Source: Ischnura elegans (lineage: Eukaryota > Arthropoda > Insecta > Odonata > Coenagrionidae). Taken from it: a stretch of 64,000 bases of DNA. The stretch spans positions 54,267,585 to 54,331,584 of the forward strand of contig NC_060251.1 in NCBI RefSeq assembly GCF_921293095.1, written 5' to 3'. The translations under genes and the position numbers were made by a program. Within the stretch, counting starts at the first letter, position 1. Each line of letters opens with the position of its first letter. This document shows positions 54,005 to 64,000 of this stretch, piece by piece. The notes beneath the pieces are model-generated. The model was not told the origin of the DNA. It saw nothing but the letters and a program-made list of their open reading frames with translations, and did no database searches.

Positions 54005-57000
54005 ATGGCATTTCTTTGTCCAGTACGAATACGGAGGGGCAAAAAAAAGAAAAGTAAGCTACTTATATGCTATGAATATTGATACAGAATGCTAGTGTAT
54101 CAATGATAATGTAATCTGGTTGTTAACTGTAGAACATCATTTACTGTTATGTTTTACGGAAAAGAAGTATTCAATTCGAGGGTACCTTCTTGCTTTAACA
54201 TAATTATCTTCTCTACATAATCGATCTTCCCACAATGGTTCAGCAATATCCTATCCTTCTAATGCTTATTTCGTTCCTAATTTAGTTCATGTCATTTTTG
54301 TGTTCTAATGAATTTGGGCTAAATTTTTAAATGCGATCTTTTTAGTGATACCCCTGTTATTAATAATCATATTTATGGCATCAGATTTCATAATTCATTC
54401 CCGTTTCCTTTTAAATTACTGTTATTTGACGTACTGAGTGAATGAAATGGAAATGTTTCAGGAGTGCTACTTAATCTTACTTATGTTTGCTTATGATGTG
54501 CTCATTTGCATTATATGCATTGTTCAAACCGAATTGCACGATGGATGACAGGTTGATTAGTCTTGAATTTTTAGCCCCCAACTCTTAATTTGTAGCCTTA
54601 GGAGAGGGCGAAAATTTATTTTCATGGTCACGCATTCTTTCATCATTTTGTAATCCATACATCCCTTACAATATTTCTTATTTCACTCAATCATGTGCCT
54701 TATAATCTATGTTATTTGTTGTTTTATTTGGCTGGAGCAATAGCTTGAAAATCTCATGTCCTCCTCTTTCGCATGAATATTCATTTCCCCCATGATTATT
54801 GGACTAACTCATACGGAAAAATTTTAGGTGGAGATGGTGATTGCAAAGAATCCCCTGGCCGAGGGGGCAACGTTGGTGGGGGAGGAGTCGGTGGAGGTGG
54901 AGTGGGAGGAGTTGTTGGTGTTGGTGGCCCAGGAATGGGTAGAATAACTGGCAGTGCCTCCATCGAAACTCTGGTTAGAGTTGGAATTGAGAAAGAAAAT
55001 GGGCTCTCTCCAGATAGTAAAATGGTTGTACTTCATGACTTCACCCCTTGTGTCGATGATGAATTGGAAGTTAAAAGGGGCCATGTGAGTATCACCATGA
55101 ACTGCATCATTTTGCCTACCATTTTAACTCACTAGTTAATATATTCTAGATGAATTAAAAATCTTGACCTGCATCCATTTTCATCTATACAAAGAATACT
55201 TTGTTTTGACCCCATATTTACCAGAATGAAAGTCTTTCTCACCTTAAAGTAATAGAAAGTTCAATTAAAAATAATATTGTTTTCTTTGTTTGCAATTACA
55301 GATAGTAAATGTTTTGTACCGAGAAAATGACTGGGTTTATGTGATAGCCGAGGATCGACAAGAAGGCTTCATACCCCATTCCTATTGTGCTCCCTTCGGG
55401 TCTCATGTGGGTGACCTAGCCCTCAGCAATGTTCGCAAAAAATTGCCTCGTGCTGAGAAGGGTGGTGACTCTGGGCCTTTGGAGGGCGATAATTCAATGG
55501 CAGAGCCGATAGGGGGTGGTAGTGGACCAGATGGAGGATCAGATGGTGAGAGCCATGGTGGAGGCCTTGTTGGGAAAAAGGGTGGGATACTGCCCCTTGG
55601 CCACCGCTTGCATCAAGTGAATCAGCACCAAGGTCAGCAGATGCGCAGCTCTCAGGGTTCCCTTCACAGTGCTTCATCGTCTCAGCCAGATATCCACCCA
55701 TTTTTTAAGGTTGGTACTTTTGTCTCATTGCTTATGGGAAATGGAATATTCTCATATTATGGAAAAAAAGCCATGCTTACTGTTTGCCATGCGCAAGTCC
55801 CAGAATCACATCGTCATCTCTCATTTTTGGCAGTCTTTGAAAGTGGTTTATATTGATTTTACATTTGATGGTGTGCCCTAAGTCTCTTTTTTTAATTTTC
55901 ATAAAATGATGTACAATGGATCAAGGTGTTCCCGTTTCCTCATGCATTTATTGTTGAGCAGTGTCTGACTGTTAAAAAATATCTTATGCTTTCCCGGCAT
56001 ATGCTGATAGTGAAGGCTGCTTGGGTGTTCCACTGGGTAATCTCTTCCATGGTAGCCATGGAGGAGATTATTCAGTGGAGCATATAGGCAGCCTTCACTA
56101 CCGCCTGACATGATTGTTTTGATTGGTACCTACACAAAGCATCTCAAACCAGTTTGGTATGTTGAACCAACAAGAATAAAAACTTTGTAATCTTCGACCG
56201 TATGATTCATTTCATGATAATGTTTGTATTGAATAGTCTAACTCTCTTAGTAAGAACAGTGAGCAATTTATGGAACGCATTCCTTAAGTAGCAAAACCTA
56301 GAAGATGTATCAGAAGTGAAAATGGGGAGGTCTACTATCTAATGGGTGGGAAGCGTAGGTAGCAGATTAGGGGAAGAAGGACGTACCCTCCTCCTTGGTA
56401 TTCATTGGAATGGTTTTTCATTAAAGGTTTCCCCTCCCTCTCCGAAGAAAGAACCTTTAGTATATCTTTGTTTTCCAAATTAATTTCTTTCCCCTAGAAA
56501 CTTTTCGCTCCACATGTCATTATATTTTCACTATAGAGGCTCAAAATTTCAAAATAAATATATCTGGACAAAAATTGGAGGTGACGTTGATAGATCTCCT
56601 CTTTTCTTTCCATTCCCTTACCATGAAAGAATTGTTTCCTTCAAAACTTTTCAACTAATTACTAGGGAAGTAGGGGATGTAGCAAAAATTTGATTGAGTT
56701 TTATGATTAATGGATTATGAATTCAACCAAGAAATACACCGGCCATGCTCTTTGACTGCTCAGACTTATTTGTCGATTTATATTCATCACTCTAAGTACA
56801 GCACTATTTGCCCTTTACATTTGGAGGCTACAACAAATAGCAATGGACAATCATAAACATCTATGCTGCAGATAGGGGCATGGGCACAGCTGGAAATTAC
56901 GGCTAGGGGTGGTTTCAGGCGCAACTAATACTGGGGTGCCTGGGGGTGTGATATACCCTCCAGGGTAAGCGGTAGGTGCGGGGGGGGGGGGGGGCCTCCA

Positions 57001-60000
57001 CAAGAAAAAAAGTTAAGAAAAATGGTTCAAAATGTTGAGTTTTACGGCCTTCGGAGGGATATTTTGTTAATAATCACACTATTCTATAAGCAATTAATCC
57101 AATTAAGTAAAATAGATTTAACTTAAAAAATTTCTGAGCTCTGGGGGGGGGTTTCATCCCCCAAAACTCTCCCCCTCGCTGCGCCACAGGATAGGGGTAA
57201 CCTACCCAGGTGGGGCTTGAACCCTGTATCTTCAGGTTGGCATGAGAGTACTGTACCCCTTGGCCAGCAAATTATTTCTTAAAATTCATTCAAAGTCTTT
57301 CGGCTGTCAAATGTATAAAAATAAATCACATTTTTAGTTACTGGTGAAATTTTGTTACATAAAATTTAGCACTCTGTAGAATGTTCTTTGGGTCTTGGGA
57401 CAAATTAACTTTAACTGAATGAAGTGCTCTTGAGATTCCATCTGGGTGAGAAAGTTATGTCCAATGTACCTCGAAGCATCAAACGTGATGAACTCTCTTT
57501 CCCAATTGGAAACCTAAAAGCAGTTTGTTAAAAGCATTCTGATTGTGGTTTGCCAAAGGTTTGCTGAAGGTTTGCCAAAATGCATCAAATTTCAGAATGC
57601 TCAGAAGTACAGATAGTCATCATGCATACAGATCTATTACATACATTTATAAGTGTGTTCAGCATAGTCAAAAATGTGTAGGTTATTCTAGCTCTTTTAT
57701 CTGTTGAATTCCTTTATCAATTGATAAATTTACTTTTTCCTTCTGATTTGATACATTTCATTCCATTTTTTTCTCTAGATATATTGCAAACCTGCCTCTT
57801 TTAATCATGGTTTACTTGGGCTAAATCCAGAAAAATATTTTATTGGTATTGAATATTTAATTTTCGTATCTTTAAGAAAAAACATTAAGAATGGTTAACA
57901 TTATTTAATTAATATCTTAGTGTATCTTGTGGTACTCCTTTCTATTCCTAATTTTATGCTTGTTTTTTAGGATCCATCTGGTCGCTACATTGTTCTTTAT
58001 ACCTTCATAGCTCGGGATGAGAATGATGTGAGTGTAGAGAGAGGAGAATTTGTGACAGTGCTCAACAGAGAAGACCCTGATTGGTACTGGGTTCTGCGGA
58101 GTGATGGGCAGGAAGGCTTTGTTCCCAGTGGATTTGTCTACCCTGCTGATGTAATTCAAGGTAGTTAATTTCCATTTCAATTTACTACTGTTATTGTGAC
58201 CAACTAATGATGTGAAGTTTTAGGGAAGGTTTTTAATGGTACCTACATTTGAATTATTGTCACAAAATTTGTGATCATTGGCATAACAGGATAAGAAATG
58301 ATATGAAATCAGCCCAAAAACTGTTTGTAATCAAACCTGCACCACCATCTTGAGCTTAAAAAGTGCTTTTCCTCCAGTTGTTGACCTTCTTCATGGCCAT
58401 ATGACCCATCAGGGGCCAATTAAGGTTCAGATGATACAGTAGAGCTCTCAGGCCTCTAGGCTATATAACAAATGCGGATGTAACAAAATTTTGCAATTAC
58501 TCACAGACACCTTTCTCTGGTACTGATGTAATTCACATGTAATAGCTTAGGGAAGCTTCATTAATACGATATTTCACATTTACGTATGAGGTCAGACGTG
58601 AATCAGTTTTCATATGCATCAAAGAATTGTGACTAGTGGAAGGAACAAAATTCACTAACTCATTCTTAACTGTATGGTATTCCATTATAACTTTTCTTGG
58701 ACAGTTCACTTTTACTTATACATACAAATACTTAACATAACGGGACCTGGGTAAAAAGTAGTGGTACGTATAAGTAAAAGTGAAGCTTATCATCGTACAT
58801 AGAACTATTACATTACAAGTGTATTCAGCGTAGTCACAACTGTGAAGGTTACTCTAGCTCTTTTATCTACCGAATTCCTTGTCAATTGATAAATTTACTT
58901 CTTTCTTCTGATTTGCTACATTTCATTCCATTTTGTTCTCTAAATTCCTAAAACCTGCCTCTTTTAAACTATCCTAGTGGAAGGAAGTTTACACTAAGGA
59001 AATGGAACTTAGAGAAAAATTCAAACTTATGCTCTGTTGAGAAAGGCAATTGGCTATTAGCTACTGAAAATGATCTTATGGTTCTATTGAAATTACCCAG
59101 TCAAGGACAGTACATATTATGCAGCACTTATTTGCTGCATGTTAGGTGGCAAGCCGTCTCATTTGGTAAAATTTTCCTACAGTTACCGCTGTTATTGATT
59201 TATTGCCGGCCTCGGTGGCGATGGGGTAAAGTACTCGCCTGCCGAACCGTAGGTCGTGGGTTCGAATCCCGCCTGGGTAGGTGATCCCTATCCAGGGCAT
59301 GGATGTTTGTGTTGTACCTACTTTGTTAATAATATTGGAAACCCTCTTAGTTAAAGGCCGTCATGTGCTGTTTACGGGGAAGTTGATAATAAATAAATAA
59401 TAAATACGCGTGCACTTCCAATTGTTACTCAACCAAATCAATGCCTAGACAACAATGAATTATTGCATTGCCAGAGAGCTTGTTGTCTTCTAATTCTAAG
59501 GTCATTTTTGACTGGGGGTACTCAGTAACTTTGCGTGGGAAGAAGACTCAAGGATACGTGTAATACTGATCTCTCCATTCTATTCGGGTTTTCACCGTGT
59601 CTGTTGTGTTTCAGTGACAACAGTTTCGCTGAAACACAACGGACATGGTGAAAACCCGAATAGAATGGAGAGATCATCTAAACAACGCCGCGAAAATCTT
59701 CGAATCTACATGTAATACAATCTGGCACTACATAATGTCAGCGAAAGCCATGCAGTGATATTTTTGGTGTGGCAAGGAGATAGTTGCTCTAATTCACTAC
59801 AAAATTTAATCATAATTTAGGATTCCATTTGGTGATTTATAATTACGTACTAAAGGGAAGGAAAGCAAGGGAATTACTGAGATTGTTGTCTAATGCATTC
59901 TGATCGGTCATGAGGAGTTGGAGTATCAGCCTACCATACCTGTGCCCAGGTACCAGACCAACCCAATTGTGAGACATTTTAAGTTGTTTCAATATCTTAA

Positions 60001-61154
60001 TTCACTCTTAAGAAATTTACGATGAACCATTTGACCTCTAACAATCACATAACCACATAGAGGGCCAATAATGGATGGAAAGGCATATTTTTTGTACTCA
60101 TCATCTTACCCTGCCAGGCCTTTCCCCAACAAGTCAAAATTACGTAAGACATTAAAACAATGACTCCACATTTCTTAATTTTTATAGCTAAAGCAATGGT
60201 TAGAGATACGATGAAAGAAGATATATACTCATAGAGAAGGATAACCTACAATGTTGCTTTTCTGCTCTGTATATCTTAATTTAAGTTTTGGACAAATAAC
60301 ACTGATGTGTGGCCCTTTTAAATGGCCATCAGTCTTATTTAACCTGGGTAAACTCTAGGCGTAATTGCTCAATTGGGTTCTATTGTCAGAGAATTATCTG
60401 AAATAAGCAACTGAATTACATATAAGGTGGAGGAAATGACTGAAATCAACGGTTTTTAGGTTTTGCAGCATATAATTGCTATCGATGATACTGGTTTCCA
60501 TTGTTTAATACAGGTCTCTGTCATTGCTCATACAGATGCTATTCTAGCAATATGAAGGGGCAGACAATATGTAATTTAGTAATACTGATTAGATGTTTTT
60601 CATAATACAACAGATGAAAGAATGATGGTAAAAACAGAGAAAGTAAAACTTATCTGATGCCATTTCTTGGTGCAAATAAAATTATTTAGCCTGAATTATT
60701 TTCTATCATTGAATACTACTTTCTAACTTTTCAGGACATTTAAGCCAGACTAATTGTCAAAATCAAAACAATAATTTTACTTCCACCAATAATAACCATC
60801 ATCTGAATTCTCCATCTTCTGATGACCTAAGGTTCCATGGAACTGAGCTTGTGATGCTATATGACTATAAGGTACGTAATGCTCAGGTATCTCGTTTTCA
60901 CTAGTAATAATCTGTATCAAACTATTTGTAACTCAACCTTTGAAACTTGTGTATTGCTCGCAAAGATTAATGTTTCGGTTCCTTCATAGGCACAAGCCCC
61001 AGATGACTTATCGGTAAGAAGGGGTGATTGGATCTATGCAGATCTGAGCAACCAGACTGTGGATGGATGGCTGTGGGCATATGCTCCAAAAACACGTAAA
61101 TATGGCTTTATACCTAAAGCCTATGCTCGGCCTCCAGCAATGACTAGCCTGTGA
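54005..61154 (+). CDS. Dlish: Dlish/Vamana: adaptor with three SH3 domains
   Basis: Six coding exons: 54005-54053, 54828-55084, 55302-55709, 57971-58160, 60735-60871 and 60990-61154. They join in frame to 401 residues. The start MAFLCPVRIRRGKKKK is preceded by an in-frame TGA at 53990, so this ATG is well supported. A Gly-rich linker (about 27-53) precedes RITGSASIETLVRVGIEKE. SH3-1 is about 82-134 (VVLHDFTPCVDDELEVKRG, WVYV, GFIP), SH3-2 about 244-300 (IVLYTFIARDENDVSVERG, WYWV, GFVP) and SH3-3 about 338-396 (LVMLYDYKAQAPDDLSVRRG, GWLWAY, GFIP). The protein ends PPAMTSL. From the Drosophila literature, Dlish links the Fat/Dachsous cadherins to the atypical myosin Dachs at the subapical membrane, affecting Hippo signalling and planar polarity. 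The 136-residue exon 3 includes a Gly/Ser/Gln-rich linker between SH3-1 and SH3-2 that is probably disordered. Intron phases are 1, 0, 0, 1 and 0. Confidence 0.92.
55985..56110. mobile_element. Foldback repeat in Dlish intron
   Basis: Arms 56008-56052 and 56056-56100 are imperfect inverted repeats (TAGTGAAGGCTGC against GCAGCCTTCACTA; CTCTTCCATGG against CCATGGAGGAG) with a 3-nt centre. The layout is like the foldbacks at 15811 and 59567 but the sequence differs. Confidence 0.75.
56875..57192. repeat. G-rich interspersed repeat in Dlish intron
   Basis: Starts near GGGGCATGGGCACAGCTGGA, includes two G tracts (56979-56992 and 57144-57151) and ends CCCCTCGCTGCGCCACAGGA. Related to the repeats at 16856, 24840 and 37550. 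Confidence 0.6.
57195..57270 (-). mobile_element. SINE head (tRNA-like), minus strand
   Basis: Complement reads GCTGGCCAAGGGGTACAGTA and CAGGGTTCAAGCCCCACCTG then GGTAGGTTACC; A-box and B-box positions match the SINEs at 23450 and 59205. It abuts the G-rich repeat and has no visible body. Confidence 0.65.
59205..59405 (+). mobile_element. tRNA-derived SINE in Dlish intron
   Basis: Begins GCCGGCCTCGGTGGCGATGG, has B-box GGGTTCGAATCCCGCC at about 59259, body text ATCCAGGGCATGGATG and an (AAATA)n tail. About 200 bp; same head as the SINE at 23450. Confidence 0.85.
59567..59710. mobile_element. Foldback insertion with 47-bp arms and 8-bp target duplication
   Basis: Arms 59568-59614 and 59629-59675 pair almost perfectly around a 14-nt spacer. 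Flanked by TGTAATAC at 59559-59566 and 59711-59718. The one-sided tail ACAACGCCGCGAAAATCTTC matches, inverted, the tail of the foldback at 15811-15980, so both belong to one family. Confidence 0.85.
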
Positions 61155-62665
61155 CTAGAAAATTAAACCCTTATGTAGAGGGATCGGTTGAATCTGTGAA
61201 GAATTAGTATCAACTTGGCAACACTTTGAATGCAAAAATTGTTGTATCTCTACTAAGGATAAAAATTATTCTGTTAATTTTTGTTTGATGGAATTTTAAA
61301 TACTTTTTATAGATAAACATGAATATATTGCGGAATGAATGATGTGCAGGAATATCCTAAATCGTCTCACTTTATGTTTGTGCTAATTTAGCTTCATCTG
61401 TGTTCTGTAAATTTCATTATTATTTAATATTGTTCATTTCTGGGGATAATTTAAGGTTGTACAGAGGAATAATATTATTTTACTTGCAATTGTCTGTATT
61501 TTTGTAGGATATGTTGTCCACAAGCATCGCATTATTGGAATGGCTGGTATATATGCTTATTTTGGAATGAGGTATGATAGCCATCATGTGAATTTTCTTT
61601 GATTTGAGCAATGGCTAACATTTTAAGTCTCATGGTGTCTATAAAAGTTGATGATTTGTATATGTTAATAATTCCCAGTGACTGGTTGGTTAATTCATTC
61701 TTGCCATCAGAATTGTCATCCATAATAGGTTGTGTTTGTGCTTCCATTGCAGGTGGCATAATTGAAAAATAATAAGGGTTGCATACATTCTAAAATTTGT
61801 TATCTCTTAAATATGAGAGTTGCATTACGAAGACAATATCGGCAGTGGACTTTGATTGCAAGTGTTTTAACTTTTTTGTATAGAATTAGTGGAGCAGTTT
61901 ATGTACAGGAATCTCATTATTTTTTTCTGGTTTTTACATGACTTTTAAAATATTTTTTTGCATGTGAAAAATGATGGATTTGGGTTTAACTTGTGAACTT
62001 TTCTCTGCTCTGTAAATGTATTCTTTTAATGGTTGGGGAAAATCTGAAAAATTAATTTTTACTTGAAAAGTAGTGATGATGCTCTCAAAAGTAGTTGAAG
62101 GTTAGTAATGTTGCTCTCTACTGTTGTCTTCTGTGATGGTATTTTTCAAATATTATCAATTTAAGGAGATTACGTCTAAAGTTGTGGGTATTGAAGTTGA
62201 CTTTGCATTTGTAATCTTCGTTTTATATGAGGTGCTTAAAATCATGGTCAGTAAAAGAAGATACTTCTTGTACACTGCCAACATTATTGTTTTTCATTGT
62301 TAAAATGTTGTATCTCTTGGAAGTTTTAAATTTTGGAATCTCCTTTACATGCGTTGTTCAACTAGTTGTGTATTATTTTAAAAAAGGTTGTGCTCATTGT
62401 ATACTTCTGCTTTAGAGCAAGCAGTATCTTCAATTGTGAACAAAATGCTCAGCTAAAAGGCCTGTTGCCAGTCAACTTTTGTCAGTATTGGTTTGGAAAA
62501 GTTTATTCTAACATGATAAGTAAAAATTGTAATAATTATTTTGATAAATTTTTTACAACTAACAGTCAATGTTTTTATTGAAATTTTATTTTGCTGTATT
62601 TATTTAATCTTGTAAACCCATATTCAAAATTGCTTTACAGTAACCTGAGGACTTTTACAAATAAA
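61155..62665 (+). other. Dlish 3' UTR (inferred) with AATAAA signal
   Basis: After the Dlish stop codon the sequence is AT-rich and non-coding. The clearest canonical polyadenylation hexamer is AATAAA at 62660-62665, about 1.5 kb downstream of the stop. Long 3' UTRs are common for insect signalling genes. The assignment rests only on the hexamer and the absence of another gene. Confidence 0.4.
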
Positions 62666-64000
62666 AAAAACTTTTTGCTAATTAAACTACATAATTACCA
62701 ACATTTTCAATGAAATCTGGAAAAATTGTAATCCGTAAGGGCCGGAGAGCTGTTTCCCAACTTCCACCCTATCCTAAACAAACAATAGCATGTGCTGTAA
62801 GTCCTCGATTTACTTCATTCCAATTAATCTGATTAAAGTTTTCATTGATGAAAATTAAATTTAGTCTAAATATTCACTATTTGTATTTTATGAGTGGATT
62901 TCATAATTTTTTAATAATTTCTTTTTGTAATGATGGGGGAGTTCCTTTCTTTTGTCAAATTCGATTCCGGTTTGGTTATTGGTCTTCAGTTCCATTTCTT
63001 GTCACCGATTCATTGCTTAGTTTTCAAAAGGCATAAATGATTTTTGGTGGATAACTTTGAAAAATATCACTGGAAACACATTACATATCCCAAAAGTGGA
63101 TCCACAACATCACTTAAATTGCAGAACTACGTGGTGTAATTTATGCTATAATTCCTAAAAATTTTAGTAGTCGAGCTTCTACTTCTTTTCCTAAGGATAA
63201 TCCAAGAATTAACAAAATAAATTAATGATGGACGACATAACTTTGTGGAAAGTTGACAAATGTTGAAAAAAATCAGCATTCACACAGTTAAAACTTACCT
63301 CTGAACCCAGTTTTTGATTGCAAATCAATCATATTCAATCGTGTCACCAAAAAATACTGGATGATAAACATAGTCTCCTTAATTCAGAAATGCTAACTTT
63401 GGAAAAGGTACTCATTTTAAGCAAGAAGTAATGAAATAACATTTTATCACAAATGGTAATTCTTTAAATTTAATGCAAATATAACAAAATTTACCACGTT
63501 TTAATGCAAAGACTTCATTTCAGCAAGGGAAAATGTTTCAAATTGGCTTGTACACAGTTATTCAGCAAAGAGTTTTTGCTTCCATCAAGATTCTAGTTGT
63601 AAGCTCAAGAAACTGAGGAACCGTGAAGTGAACCAACCTACCCTATTTATTTTAATAATCTAAATGTAGTCCTGGCCAAAAAAAATGATGCCCAATAAGG
63701 TGCTGCTTCTGAGCTACTTTCACACTTAACTTTTAGATCCTGGCTTTTTTGGTAACCCTGAGCCAGAGAGATATGAGGAATCAGATGTGGGGAAAGAAGG
63801 TTGATGGTGATTCTCTGCAGTGCGTTCAAGCTCGAGGATTGCGTCTTTCATATAATATTTCCTATACTTACAGAGAAGTCCTTCGTTTTTAATTCTATTG
63901 AATTCACACTAATAAACTCTTTCCTGCTGGTGCTTACCAAGAGGAAAATGTTTTCCTTTCTACGAGCAGCACAAGAATACTTTAAACCTCTTTCTACAGA
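62666..64000. other. Intergenic, no gene seen
   Basis: AT-rich sequence downstream of the inferred Dlish polyadenylation signal. No convincing frame. The final 80 bases belong to the repeat also found at 41505-41590. Confidence 0.5.

Noticed and set aside
54824..55084. Minus-strand frame opposite Dlish exon 2
   Set aside because: It is the complement of the Gly-rich coding exon and simply lacks stops because of the repetitive GGN codons.
54773..55135. A start codon at 54773 as the beginning of Dlish
   Set aside because: The first 18 codons precede a good acceptor (TTTTAG at 54827) and do not resemble the protein; the upstream exon 54005-54053 gives the basic N-terminus with an in-frame stop before it.
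1..64000. CRISPR array, operon or prokaryotic defence system
   Set aside because: No spaced direct repeats, no dense colinear coding; the window is spliced eukaryotic sequence.

Overview
The window is eukaryotic, AT-rich and intron-dense, and is almost certainly from an arthropod (probably an insect with a large, transposon-rich genome). Two conserved protein-coding genes can be read through their splice sites. The rest is intron and flank packed with mobile elements. There are no operons, CRISPR arrays or prokaryotic features.

Gene 1 (minus strand, 53631 down to 2609) is SHPRH, the SNF2-PHD-RING helicase/E3 ubiquitin ligase related to yeast Rad5. I could place 32 coding exons with GT/AG borders and a continuous reading frame, 5532 nt in all (1843 residues plus stop). 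They carry a split SNF2 ATPase (DEMGLGKT, DEAQ), a PHD finger, a C3HC4 RING and the helicase C-terminal lobe (AVGRVHRIGQT). Between ATPase motif I and the PHD finger, where the vertebrate protein carries its linker-histone domain, this copy has a run of short phase-0 exons coding acidic, low-complexity sequence.

Gene 2 (plus strand, 54005 to 61154) is Dlish (also called Vamana), the three-SH3 adaptor of the Fat/Dachsous-Dachs pathway. It has six coding exons and 401 residues. The two genes are head to head, with 373 bp between their start codons, which points to a shared bidirectional promoter. No functional link between the proteins is implied.

Mobile-element layer: two full-length non-autonomous hAT-type elements with perfect 8-bp target-site duplications in opposite orientation (3959-5531 and 46313-48141) plus a fragment (to 50199); two piggyBac-type TTAA MITEs (49160-49476, 50391-51041); pogo/Tc1-like elements (6102-6797, 23050, 28277, 30624-31982); a MITE family in three copies (3010, 31217, 35777); a deleted mariner (42067-42600); a Harbinger-like element (15798-17174); a Penelope-like remnant (7398-8213) and three foldback insertions; several non-LTR retrotransposon pieces (10444, 18430-20412, 26085, 27683, 49477-49985); and tRNA-related SINEs (23450, 33656, 57195, 59205). 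Several are nested, so relative insertion order can be read.

The bases 1-2608 (downstream of SHPRH) and 62666-64000 (downstream of Dlish) hold no gene I can recognise. I did not find a convincing new molecular system. The most unusual gene-level feature is the acidic mini-exon array of SHPRH. The most unusual DNA-level features are the foldback and nested elements.
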